From positions 3,079,855 to 3,139,854 of the forward strand of contig NC_134030.1 of assembly GCF_964204645.1 (NCBI RefSeq): a stretch of DNA of 60,000 bases, given 5' to 3'. The position numbers were made by a program, and so were the translations under genes. The stretch comes from Tubulanus polymorphus (Eukaryota > Nemertea > Palaeonemertea > Tubulaniformes > Tubulanidae). This document shows, piece by piece, positions 41,412-51,580 of the stretch; position 1 is the first letter of the stretch, and every line of letters begins with the position of its first letter. The notes under the pieces were generated by a model. It saw only the letters and a list, made by a program, of their open reading frames with translations. It had not been told where the DNA came from and searched no databases.

Positions 41412-43142
41412 TTACAAGTTTCTAATAGTAGACGTGTGCGAAATACTGGGCGACGCTTCTGAAGCAGTAGTTTGATAATGATGATGTATTTGATGATGAG
41501 GCGTTGTTGTTACGCGAGTGAAATCCCCCGATTCGTCGCTGATCTGCATTTCTTTTACTTCCTCGTGACTCGAATAATTAACTTCAACTTTGTCGTCGCT
41601 GTTGAACGGAGAAGAATTTATACCGCCGTTTATCCTGTCGTTGTCGCTGGAGGCTTCGTCGGAATTTCTAATTTTCAGGTTGCATCTCGTACTCGAGAGT
41701 GAAGCTTCAATGTCGCTAGTATACCGTTTGATATTCGTAACACGGGAAAGATCAAGCGCATGTTGGTATCTATCGGCTGTGAATGTACCTACTGATAATC
41801 GGTTTCGGCCGAGTTGCGAGGTTGAATACCAATTGGTCTGCGCATTCTCAGCCGTCAATGGCTGTTGTCGTAAGATCGTTGTTTCAGTGTTGGTAGCGGC
41901 GACGGCGACAGCAGGTGGTTTCAATTCATTTGGCACAATTTCCGCACTCTCCACGTCGCTGTCAGCGTTTATATTGATATCAGAATTGGACGAGAAATAT
42001 TCGCTACTCATCGTCGAGATGGGTTCAGTAAATGGCTCAGCACTTTGCGCAACACTATCGCGGCGTTCATTCTCAGATTCGAAATCATCAGTCAATAACG
42101 TGGCTAAATAGCCATCGCTACTGAAAGAAGCCGATAGAAATATCGTATTGTCTTTACCAATAATGGATCCATCACGATTTACATCTATTTTTTGAGATTG
42201 CTGCTGCTGCTGTTTCTGCGGTTGTATTTGATTGTTTCGGCTATAAGAATCTATATGAACTAAGGGTGTCTTCGTACGTTCGAAATGCCAGCCGGAGGCG
42301 ACGTCGAAATAACCAGCCGAGCCAGTCCTTCGATAAACAATACTTTCGCGCGCTGATTGCAACGATTCGGTTTTATCAGTTCGATAATACGGCGAAGATT
42401 CGATGTGAAATGTATTTACAGGTCCTAACGACGTAAATAAAGTGTTTTGAATATTGTTTGTGCGATGGTTCGGACGCGCCGTCGCGGTGTTGCGTATTGA
42501 GAGCTCGGATTCTTCGTTCATTTGCCCGTAATCTAATAACGACAGACGGCTATTAGTTAATTCTTCTATATTGCGTGAATAACTAACGTCGTCTTTTGAA
42601 GTTACGGCGACGATAATTTCATCCGAATTATCATCATACGATTCGTATTTCTGCTCCGCCATCGCGCTGTCAGAGATCATCAAACTACCATCAGAACGAC
42701 TGGTGCTACTGGTGACTTGAAACTGTCGTCTAAACAGCTCGTCTCCGTCTGAGAGAGGCGGAACTGTAACTGTCTCCTCGGCATCGGGCGATATATAATC
42801 GTCGATGATATCCACCGTATCGTAAGCAGATGATGACGTCGCCGTCGCGCGTATAGAATGTTCATAGGTGAAATTCGACGAAGACGAATCTTCGGCAGAA
42901 TCTATCAAACCGTTTCGAGTATCTTCAGTAGTTCTGTACGGCTCGGTTGTCGGAGTATTTTCAGTAAATGCATAGATATCGTTTCTAGCGTTGTTTGTTC
43001 CGTTGTTTATGTCGTCGGTGTTGTGATCGGTGACGTTATTCGCGAAGTCGTTTGAATCGGGAATGTTTTCATCCGAGGCGACGTCGTCGTCTGCGGAATC
43101 GTCTGGTTGCGGTGTCTCCACTGAAATCGGCTCCGACAAAAC
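41412..43142 (-). CDS. Large terminal exon of the unknown minus-strand gene
   Basis: The open frame runs 576 residues from acceptor TTTTCAG (43143-43149) to the stop. It begins VLSEPISVETPQ. Low complexity, strongly acidic in the first 130 residues, no Met needed at the start because it is an internal frame. The length alone makes chance improbable in this AT-rich DNA. Confidence 0.9.
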   Translation of the reverse strand, partial: VLSEPISVETPQPDDSADDDVASDENIPDSNDFANNVTDHNTDDINNGTNNARNDIYAFTENTPTTEPYRTTEDTRNGLIDSAEDSSSSNFTYEHSIRATATSSSAYDTVDIIDDYISPDAEETVTVPPLSDGDELFRRQFQVTSSTSRSDGSLMISDSAMAEQKYESYDDNSDEIIVAVTSKDDVSYSRNIEELTNSRLSLLDYGQMNEESELSIRNTATARPNHRTNNIQNTLFTSLGPVNTFHIESSPYYRTDKTESLQSARESIVYRRTGSAGYFDVASGWHFERTKTPLVHIDSYSRNNQIQPQKQQQQQSQKIDVNRDGSIIGKDNTIFLSASFSSDGYLATLLTDDFESENERRDSVAQSAEPFTEPISTMSSEYFSSNSDININADSDVESAEIVPNELKPPAVAVAATNTETTILRQQPLTAENAQTNWYSTSQLGRNRLSVGTFTADRYQHALDLSRVTNIKRYTSDIEASLSSTRCNLKIRNSDEASSDNDRINGGINSSPFNSDDKVEVNYSSHEEVKEMQISDESGDFTRVTTTPHHQIHHHYQTTASEASPSISHTSTIRNL

Positions 43143-46100
43143 CTGAAAACAAGAAAACTAACTTTGTTGAAATTTATTGACGCCTTAAAAATATTTACTT
43201 AATATTGTCGACGATAAACAATGTATTATGAATTATGTAATATTCAGGATCGATAAAGTTATTTCTAAGTATAATTGATTTAACCGGCTACCCGTCTAGC
43301 CCTAATATATTGATGACGTAGTGCACATCCTCTCAAAAATGATAATCAGAATTTAATAAAAATTATATTGTGTAATTAGAATGCTAACGTTACCTCTTCA
43401 AGATCGACTTCATCGCTCGGTTTAAAGCCTCTCAACAAATCCATCTGTTCACTTTTACTCGGCGGTTCAGTTCCAACTTTGATGTTGTCTAAAAAGATTA
43501 CAAAACGTCTAGTTTAATTTCTTCGATTTTGACGCTAGGAATGAGTTAGAAATATTGTTAGCCGGAGTATGGATGAACGTGCTCATTTGCATATATGTAA
43601 ATGACGGAGACTCCATCTGGTGGCTAAACACGGAACTCTAAAATGTTTAGTCCACGGACTTTGTATGACAAAATACATCATAATAATAGAATAGATGATT
43701 AAATCAAAAGATAATCACCGACTGCACCGAAGCATTTAGCGAAGCATTAAAGGAATGCGGACCCAATATAGACTTAGACCGAAAACTGTTTATTTCTCTG
43801 ATGGACAATGATGACGTGTACTGTGGCTAATTCCAGATATCATTTACAAAGCTCGATGCCGAAGTTGATCTTGTTAGCGGCTGATTCTAGCAATCAACGT
43901 TGACAGTTTCGATTAGCGTCGACTTTATTTTCGAGCAAATTGACAGTTAGCGATCTCTACCGCAGCGGTTTTTTGCATCAGTATTGTTTAGTCGAGCGGA
44001 AAATCAGGCAAATCGTGGTACATTATAGATTACACAAGCCCACGTAATCATTGTACGCCTGTTGGGCGCTGGCTATCTACATAGCGTCAACTGCGTTAGA
44101 TTGATTTTCTATGTATTTTTCCAAGACATTAACTTATTTGTTCATGTCATCGAAGTTGGATGATGGTGCACCGGCATACAGGCTGTATAGGCGTGCGTTA
44201 ACCATGGAAGCTGAGTTTTCATTAGTTGCTCATGTAACTCCGAGGTTGCAACGAAGAAAAGAACACACGATTTAATTAATCTCGAATCGGCGCCTGATCG
44301 AAAATAAGGAAGGAGTTAGTCAAAATCGCGTATTATGTTGAAAGCTTTGAAATAATGGCGTTGTCGAAAGAATGTGTACAAGAAGCTCAGGGACCTTCGC
44401 GAGTACTTGGGATGCTCGTAAAAACAGTGACACTTAAGATCTCAGTTCGTGAAAGAAAAAAGCTATTTAGAAGCTTCAGTTAACCTTCGTGTGTTAATCA
44501 GAATGTGTCAGCTTGATAACTTTACAGGTGTGAATACAGGAACGAGAGAAGAGAGTGTTTAGTCTAGGGCTTCATCTCGGCTTGCTTTTAGAATGCCTGA
44601 AAGTGTGACGTGAAGAATCTCTTTGACAGCCCTAGTTATAGACGAATAAGCCTCTAGCCGAACCTAAACCACAGTGAAAGGCAACATAATCACAAAACCG
44701 CTTTGGAGGAAATTATTGTCGGCCATGAAACTGACATATGGAGATGCAAGGAGCCCTGAACTAATAGAGCCACTGACAGCATTTTGGAGCGCAAGAGAAA
44801 ATCGTCGACACGATGACGTTCAATAGGACAATTTGACTGGTCTCTAATGGAATGGTCTCAAAATGGAATTATCAAGTCTTGAATATATGAACTCGGCAAA
44901 TATGATTATTGAACATACCGGTGTATAAGGTTTCGTCTCTGTCTCTGGATGGAGAGAATCTAGTGCGAACCAATTAAGGGGGCAGTACACATCGCTTTGT
45001 CCTGATTTCATGCTCGTGGTTGGAAGCCTTTGTACGAGAAGTATCTCTATAAAATCTTTGATGGGGGAAACATATTATAAGATGCTGGAATGTGTGGAAC
45101 TCGTTGTGATACGGGTTATTGATACGGAGAACGGCAGCAGCACCGCGGACGAGGAGAAGTATGTTCGCTCGATAGCTCTTCATATTCGGACTAGTCTATC
45201 TGGTCTAGTCTGGACTAGAGCCCTTATGTTTGAGCCAAGCATCTCGTGACTCACACATACAGAGCAGCCTGCTGCATTATGTCGATGTCAACAAAAATGT
45301 AAATTTTTGAATAAATATTCACCCGTTACACTTAACACATCAGACGCACCGCCCGTTATCACTATAGTTGTTGCTCTTAACATTTCGATACAAACTTGAA
45401 AATGGAAATGTTGAATTTTAGTTGCGTTGCGCTGTTGTTTGATTGATGAGACTTTTAAGCTGTGTTTTGGCCGGACGCGTATAGCGCGGGATTTCAGATA
45501 GAAAATTGACGCCATGTGTTGTCATCAGTGCTGTGACGACGATTAAGGAGGCAATCGCGCCAGAGGGAAGGAGGTAACTATGTGATCCGTTCGCGATACC
45601 AACTAACTGGTCGGATCTACCGACAGCTCGCGGAGGTATAAACAACAGTCGAAACGGATCGAAAAATGTGGAAATAAGCCGCGCAACGACAAAACGTTGC
45701 TCGTCCTTGAAGCCGCTTAAATGCGCCGTTCCCCGAACTAATTCCTTCTCTTCCGAATTCTACTAAAACATCTCTAATTCGACCGTCGAACACTTTCTAA
45801 TATCACGTGTTCTCTGGTTTAGGTCTGTGAAGAAAATCTGTCACGGCATCTTTTTGAATTTGGGGTCCGTCATATTCTACTGATAAACGCCATCGATAAC
45901 GTTGATGATATTGATGATAAATTCAAGAGTTATTTCAAGCACCATCATCAACAATAATAAAGTGATCAGTTACTCGCGTTATCACTCTTACCAGGGATCC
46001 GGGGCCGATCAAGTCTAGAAGACATTCTTTTTGGTTTAGAGGGCACTTCATGAAAATAATACAACTCCGGTATTCTCGATGTATGTGGCTTAAGGTCCTG

Positions 46101-49100
46101 CGCTACTTAGTGACGTAGGCTGGGGGAGGCGATTTCTTAAATTTCCAATAAATTTCTGAACTATTTAGGGTACGTCCCTAGATAAACCAATCGGGCATTT
46201 TGATAATCAACGCGCATTCAAGTGTTGAGACAATGAACGGGGATCACGGACCGCGGCCGACTTAGTGGGAGGTAAATAAAGGGCACTCAGTATTCTAGGC
46301 CGTCTTTGAAAAGACGAATAAAATGGTCTGAATCCAGTCTGAATCCGCCCCTGGGACCGAATTCACGAACTCAGTCAGTTACGTGTCTCGTATAAGATGG
46401 ATACGTGTGAATATTGCGGACAGACAAACGTGACACGTAGACTTACAGATATATATATATCCCTCATTCCCAAATGCATCTGGATGGTGAGAGGCAAGTG
46501 AGGATGAGTGTATCAGTCACGAACAAGAGAATGCCTTCTGAGCCGGGAGGTGAGACAGACTAGAGAAACGGGCCATTTCAGTCTAAAAATGTCGGACTAT
46601 AACTATTAAAATGCGATGGTAGATTCTCCTATTTCTACCCCTAAGTATCGGATACTTTGTACGGGTCTCCTTCTTTCTTTTAATGAGGTTCCACTGTTTT
46701 GAATTTGAGGGGACCCAACGCACCCTTTTTGCTACGTCCCTAGCTCCCAGAACGCGCTGGACGTGTGTGCATGAGCAAAAACAAGAGATTAAAAAGTGAC
46801 TTAAACTGTCAAACTTCAGAATAATCTAATACATGTACTGAATATCGAAAAGCTACTTAACGACGAGCAGGAGAGAAGGACGCAAATTGCCGCTAGCTTG
46901 CTTTCACCTGAGGCGGAAATTATCGTCGCGTACCTCTGTTGTGGCACGTCTCTCTTCACATTTTTTTTTCAGGTCTGTATTGGAAAAAATGCCGCCGGCT
47001 GCGATAAACCAATCTCGGATATTTTCACGAAACGGCACCTGATGCGGATAGAAACTCGACGGCTCGGCGGCGGCTTCAGACGAATGAATGAATCCGGCGC
47101 AGCATTTTAACCGCGTACCAGTACCTCATCTATCAAGCGAAATGATCATTGAACCAACCCCTTAAACGGCATAGATTTCACCGTGAAGCATCGTCTTATA
47201 GATCTGTGTTACTAACTGCGGCGTGTATCAGCCCATTTCTTATCATGCTAAAATCTAATTGAAGTATCATTACGAAATTGGCTTTTACGCTAATGCATTT
47301 AGCCGTTACAACGCAAATTAACCATGTGAAATATGAAAGGAAAATTGCAACATTTTGCGGACGTGAAACGAGACGCATTAAATAAGCCGGTGTCATTTAT
47401 CAAGAAAATGTTCGGGAAACAAAAACGGTTCAGTTGGAATTACGTATATACATATATACATATACTAAAAATCAGATAATTACTTTATAGACACGGGTTA
47501 CATTTACAAGTCCTGGTGGCATTACAGTTCCTGAAGGTTTGTCTCTGTGCCAAGAACCTCGAACCTGCTTATGATATTCTGAGCGGTGTTCAGTGGGCTG
47601 AGGGGAAAAGGATCCTTGACCCGTGCTAATAATGTCCCGAATGGAGATCAATGGGTTGAGGGATGAAATTGGTTCACATTTACATCACAGTAAACCATAT
47701 AACTTCCAAATACGAAGCGGGAATTGCGTTAGGTTCTTTTGTTTCAGATTCTACCAAATTAACGCAAATTTTGATCAATGTCAGCCGTATTAAGCATATA
47801 CGCAGTAAAAGGCCATAGTATTACGCAATCACCACTGTGGGCAGTTTTGAGGAGAGGAGGATGAGTGAGGAGTGACGACGTCACTTCCGGTAACGTCACT
47901 TCTTCAATCCTCACTCCTCCTCTCCTCAAAACCTTCCAGAGTGAGGACAGTACACAACTGGCCATAAAACAAGGTTTCACGAAGAAGCTAACCAAATATC
48001 ATCATCTTGCATTATTGAGTATTTATCCACGGCATTCAAACGCCTCAAATTTTGCATATTCTTCGAGCGCCCACTTTCTACATACACTGCTAGTGTCGCA
48101 ATGATTAATGAGATTCACCTGAATTACACATACACATCACCTCCAGCAGCACGACAACTATTTACTGAACCATTAGTTCCACCACTGTTCGCTAAGAGTT
48201 AGTCGACTCTTAGCGAATTAAGTGACGTGCAAATACTAAGCTGATTACAATTCCCTATTTCCAGTGTAATGCCACATTTGACGCGTAAGTAAGATGTATA
48301 GAAAATACAAAAGCCGCTAATACGAGAGCTGCAATTAAGCTTATTACAATTGCGTATTTCTAATTGGATACCGCGCAACAACCTCCAATTACAGACCGAT
48401 GAGTGACGTACAGGGACGTGTCGTATTTTAGCATTGGAATTATAGATTCCGTAAAAGCCAATCACCAAATGGAGGAGACCTAATGCCGAATATCTGCCAC
48501 TTAGGTTATTACAAGCTCAGAGAAGTATTAAAAGACTAGACTTTACATGAATGCCTGTAAAGTGAGAGAGGTCAGTAATGAAATTTGACGGCATTGACGT
48601 CTAGGCCGATAGTGCCATAGAGAACTGTCACCAAAAACCGATATGCTTGAAAGCACTGAGAATTCGACGGGAGAAAACCAATTTCTGGCAAGCGAGGATG
48701 ACGACGACGATGCGAAGTACCGCGTGATGAAGCTTCCTTGTTTGGACAATTCGTCGACGGCAAGTGTGCTTCGAAACGTGGTAAACATAAAACCTTACGT
48801 CAGGTTTTCCCGGCGAAGATTACTTTAATCGGATGTACGTAGTTTCGGCCTTATGACGATCACCGCGCGTATATCTCGTTTCTGAAAAAAAGCCACTTAG
48901 CCGCTGAAAACAAGCCATTATCGGTAAAGATGAAGAGTAACAGGTTGATCAGCTGTCACGGCAGTTCCGTAAAATCCATCAGCACCGAACAGAAACTCGA
49001 TAAGTTTAAACCTTCACAACAACACAACATCATTTCCGCCTGATCAGATAAAGCTACCACGATGATCACTATAGATATCGACGCCAGAGACCGCGGAGTC

Positions 49101-50499
49101 AACAAGCACAAACCCATCCACACATCAGCCTGAAGGGCATTTTGATGATGTCAAAAAAGGCAATGTTAGCTGTATCGACAAGGACAGTTTCATGGACAAT
49201 TTTCAATTTTAAACCTGCAGAATTACATTAGAACATGTTTTTAGTGGATGACGAATTGAAGGCAAACATCGTGGAGCTGCACCGGGTCTGTTTTAACTTC
49301 AACTCGGTTTCATAAACAGTTCGGTGATAGAGGAATGGCCCATTACACTCAGACGAGTGGAATATATGATACGATTAGAAAACCCACTATATATGCAAAT
49401 AATAATTACATGATGATATTTATTTTATCATTGATTATATGAAATACAAAATGACAAATAGAATACATGGAACATGACAGAATTAGTAGATTGATGATTC
49501 AAAAGATTGATACAATAGATAAATATCTAAAAACTCTTTTTCTCTGGAGATCATCGTCGGTGTGAAGAAATAGATAAAACAGGGATGAGAGAACCAGTAA
49601 ATCTAGTGAATGTCTAAGTGAGCAGGTAATTACTGGTAGGCACTGAGAAACATGCTCTGAAAGAAAAGAATTATGACCTGCTGCCGAGGATTTTGCTCGA
49701 ACAATCTGATTAACATTTATCTGATTAGACAGACCAGACGCTTTCTACGATTGTCAGGACGTAGAAGCCCCGTTACTGTCTGTGAACGCCGCGGAATATG
49801 AATTGTATGAATATTCTATTGGCAATTTACCGCTGTGGTTTATTATTGTGTCTGCTTACTAAGTTATGCGACGTCGTTTGCTTAAGTGGTAAGGATGCTC
49901 GGTCATCATACGTGTTTATCACGTTTCGGTTATTGTATATATTGATTTATATTACAGATTCTCCATCGCACCGCAGTCAAAGTTTGTACACGGTCTATAG
50001 AGACAGAGGACCCATCTCCACCACTGTCAGGTTATGGCCTATACAGTTTTTTAATGCGAACTTAGGTTTTCTTCACCCAGTCTTGGAAGTGGAATATGCG
50101 TTCATTCGACTCTCGTACGCCTAATCCACCACCGGTGCCGGCCATCTTGGAACTAGCTCTTCCAAGATGGCTGCCACTACAATGAACATGCCCAGAAATC
50201 GTGTGGTTCGCTATCCCCAATCTATGGTTCGGACTATAGCTGAAACTTTATATTTACCATAACCTAAACTATCAAATACCAACGCGGAGATTGCGTATAG
50301 GTTTCTTTGTTCCAGATTCTCCAAATTTCCGTAAATCTTAATCAATTCTATTGAACCTATAAGGGCAGATCTTTGAGATGTTTTGATGTAAATATAAGTG
50401 AACTCTGACGCGCACTTACCATATTTCTGCCATGGTTGTTGTTTGCCTCGGTCGTCGCAACTCTCAGCCGAACAAACCCAGTTACTACACGCGCATAAA
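41412..50499 (-). CDS. Unknown protein, C-terminal part: Cys-rich segment and long acidic Ser/Thr-rich tail
   Basis: Three minus-strand exons connect in phase: 50499-50420, 43488-43394 and 43142-41412 (stop at 41412), giving about 634 residues. The first encodes LCACSNWVCSAESCDD, a Cys cluster typical of a palmitoylated juxtamembrane segment or a small zinc or disulphide unit. The second encodes DNIKVGTEPPSKSEQMDLLR and an acidic end. The last, 1731 nt, is one large exon rich in Asp, Glu, Ser, Thr and Asn, with a short Gln run, a His cluster near the C-terminus and no predicted fold. I do not recognise the family. A cytoplasmic tail of a membrane protein is a reasonable guess. The 5' part lies to the right and was not found with confidence. 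Confidence 0.75.
43394..43488 (-). CDS. Penultimate exon of the unknown minus-strand gene
   Basis: Acceptor CTTTTTAG, donor GTAACG. Encodes NIKVGTEPPSKSEQMDLLRG to DEVDLEE and joins the terminal exon in phase 0. Its first two bases complete a codon from the exon at 50420-50499 (GAC, Asp). Confidence 0.8.
43714..43890 (+). pseudogene. Coding-like remnant, unknown family
   Basis: Reads ITDCTEAFSEALKECG, then IDLDRKLFISLMDNDDVYCG, stop, then FQISFTKLDAEVDLVSG in the same frame. Composition and the single internal stop suggest a decayed coding sequence. No family recognised and no splice sites fit. Confidence 0.25.
44671..44832 (+). pseudogene. Coding-like remnant, unknown family
   Basis: An open stretch without an initiator reads KPLWRKLLSAMKLTYG and continues DARSPELIEPLTAFWSARE to a stop. 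Amino-acid composition is protein-like. Nothing visible connects it to the other remnants except strand and proximity. Confidence 0.25.
46805..47110 (+). pseudogene. 101-codon coding-like open frame, unknown family
   Basis: Open from a stop at 46802 to TAA at 47108-47110, reading NIEKLLNDEQERRTQIAASL and later CDKPISDIFTKRHLMRIE. A strong splice-acceptor-like T9 CAG ends at 46972 inside it, so the right half (46973-47110) could instead be a terminal exon of an unseen plus-strand gene. Confidence 0.3.
47832..47944. repeat. Hairpin-forming inverted repeat with TGACGTCA-like core
   Basis: GTTTTGAGGAGAGGAGG at the left is matched inverted by CCTCCTCTCCTCAAAAC at the right. The match extends outward through CACTGTGGG/CCAGAGTG with mismatches, and inward to GACGACGTCACTTCC near the centre. 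Probably a short foldback element. Confidence 0.7.
48643..49320 (+). pseudogene. Chain of coding-like segments in shifting frames, unknown family
   Basis: Successive open stretches: 48643-48828 (ENQFLASEDDDDDAKYRVMK); 48843-49046 in another frame (DDHRAYISFLKKSHLAAENK, later NRLISCHGSSVKSIS); a third near 49060-49125 (TIDIDARDRGVNKHKP); one near 49138-49210 (FDDVKKGNVSCIDKDSFMDN); and 49232-49313 (FLVDDELKANIVELHRV). Each looks like protein, and breaks between them are stops or frame changes. This is the best single candidate for a decayed gene in the window. Function unknown. Confidence 0.35.
49798..50124 (+). CDS. 108-residue open frame, doubtful
   Basis: ATG-initiated, hydrophobic N-terminus (MNILLAIYRCGLLLCLLTKL) that could be a signal peptide. 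An acceptor-like TTATATTACAG precedes DSPSHRSQSLYTVYRDRG at about 49959, so a spliced exon is also possible. No homology recognised. Confidence 0.2.
   Translation: MNCMNILLAIYRCGLLLCLLTKLCDVVCLSGKDARSSYVFITFRLLYILIYITDSPSHRSQSLYTVYRDRGPISTTVRLWPIQFFNANLGFLHPVLEVEYAFIRLSYA
50420..50499 (-). CDS. Cys-rich exon of the unknown minus-strand gene
   Basis: Acceptor TTATCGTTGCAG, donor GTAAGTG, both strong. In the frame that fits the next exon it encodes LCACSNWVCSAESCDDRG and KQQPWQKY without a stop. Another frame of this exon is also open, so the link rests on phase and splice quality. Confidence 0.55.
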
Positions 50500-50798
50500 C
50501 TGCAACGATAAACACATTCATATAAATACATCATGAATTCCGGGCATAAATTATCATCGTTATCAATTTTTGGAAAAAAACCTTGAAGCTTCTTAAAGAG
50601 TGGTATAATCGCCTTACGCGTCGAATGATAATGACGAAACCTTGGATTATTTCGAATAAAGGGAACAAACTATCTGAACATCTGAAGACCGATCCGTAAT
50701 CTTCTTAGAATCGCCGCAGATTCAGAACCGCATCCCGCGAATAACGAATATCGCGAGGGAAGGTAAACTAAACATCTAAGAAACACGCGACTCCCGCT

Positions 50799-50981
50799 AT
50801 GAAAAGAAGTAAATGTCCGCATTGTAGTAGTTTGATGGATAGTTCTGGTAAAAAATATTCGTCTTATTTCCTAAAAGGCGTCGAAATAGAAATGAAAGCG
50901 ATTTTACGGTTAACATGTAACGCCACTTCTGCATCATCGGTCACAGTTAGCGCCTGCGACGCGAGCATAATAGAAAAATAA
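50799..50981 (+). CDS. 60-residue open frame with CPHC motif, doubtful
   Basis: MKRSKCPHCSSLMDSSGKKY begins a small frame with one CxxC pair and two later Cys. Could be part of a decayed zinc-binding protein; no partner Cys pair is evident. Confidence 0.2.
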   Translation: MKRSKCPHCSSLMDSSGKKYSSYFLKGVEIEMKAILRLTCNATSASSVTVSACDASIIEK

Positions 50982-51131
50982 ACCCGGTTGATTGGGAGAC
51001 AGTACCGCAGTTAGATTATCCTTTTACAAGTCGTAACTGAATCGTGCAAATATCGATATATTGAAATGATTTATGGTAAAATAAGCAATATTTCACGTCA
51101 ATTCGGGATATATATCGACAGGATTTCTTAC

Positions 51132-51190
51132 AGCGTCCGTCGCCGACGAATGACGATAAAAGCGGTCAGTATTTTATAGCGCACAGAATA
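51132..51190 (-). CDS. Possible upstream exon of the unknown minus-strand gene
   Basis: Ends in a good GTAAGA donor in the phase required by 50499-50420 and encodes YSVRYKILTAFIVIRRRRT, which could be the end of a membrane segment followed by a basic stop-transfer. The acceptor lacks a pyrimidine tract, so the link is weak. Confidence 0.2.
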
Positions 51191-51540
51191 CTGTGAACAT
51201 TTTTTTTCATGTCGATGGACATTACTCTCTATACTGCGCAGTTGTCTTACTCAAGGACACTGGCAGTCGTGTGCTAGCTGTTGTCCTGCCCAGGGATACT
51301 GATACTGTCCAGGGACCCATCGCGTGTGCCCAGGACCTGCACCGTGTGCGGTTGCCTTCAAGGGCACCAGACGCGTGCTGTTGTCTTCCTCGAGGATACT
51401 ACCTCGTGTGCAGTTATCTTGGCGGGGACACTATAGTCGTGTGCATAGTTTTCAATGACACTTAGTCGTGTGCGAATGCCTTGCCCAAGGATACCAGCCG
51501 TGTGCAGTTGTCTCGCCCAAGGACTCTCTACAGGTTTCGA
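51190..51540. repeat. Degenerate minisatellite with GTCGTGTGC(A/T)G core
   Basis: About ten diverged units of 25-45 bp, each with CGTGTGC, GTTGTCTT/CTG and CCAAGGAC or CCAGGGAC blocks. Adjoins a SINE-like head at 51532-51575. Confidence 0.6.
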
Positions 51541-51580
51541 ACCTGACAGGCCGGAGTGTAGTGCACTCTCAACCACGCTT
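51530..51580 (-). mobile_element. tRNA-derived SINE-like head
   Basis: Minus strand: TGGTTGAGAGTGCAC (51575-51561) as A box and GGTTCGAAACC (about 51545-51532) as B box, about 30 bp apart as in tRNA genes. The A box resembles the one at 25123-25135. No intact cloverleaf, so not called as a tRNA. Confidence 0.4.

Larger units (their letters stand above)
43489..50419. other. Large intron of the minus-strand gene with coding-like remnants on the plus strand
   Basis: No minus-strand exon is needed between 43488 and 50420. The plus strand carries several protein-like but broken stretches (43714-43890, 44671-44832, 46805-47110, 48643-49320) described separately. An inverted repeat lies at 47832-47944. 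Confidence 0.45.

Noticed and set aside
41590-42111. 173-residue plus frame opposite the acidic tail exon
   Set aside because: Antisense shadow of the 577-codon minus exon.
44974-45249. Opposing 69- and 79-residue frames
   Set aside because: Both strands open, no motif or splice site separates them; not enough to call either.
51532-51575. Possible tRNA gene
   Set aside because: A and B boxes are present but no acceptor stem or anticodon arm pairs; better as a SINE head.
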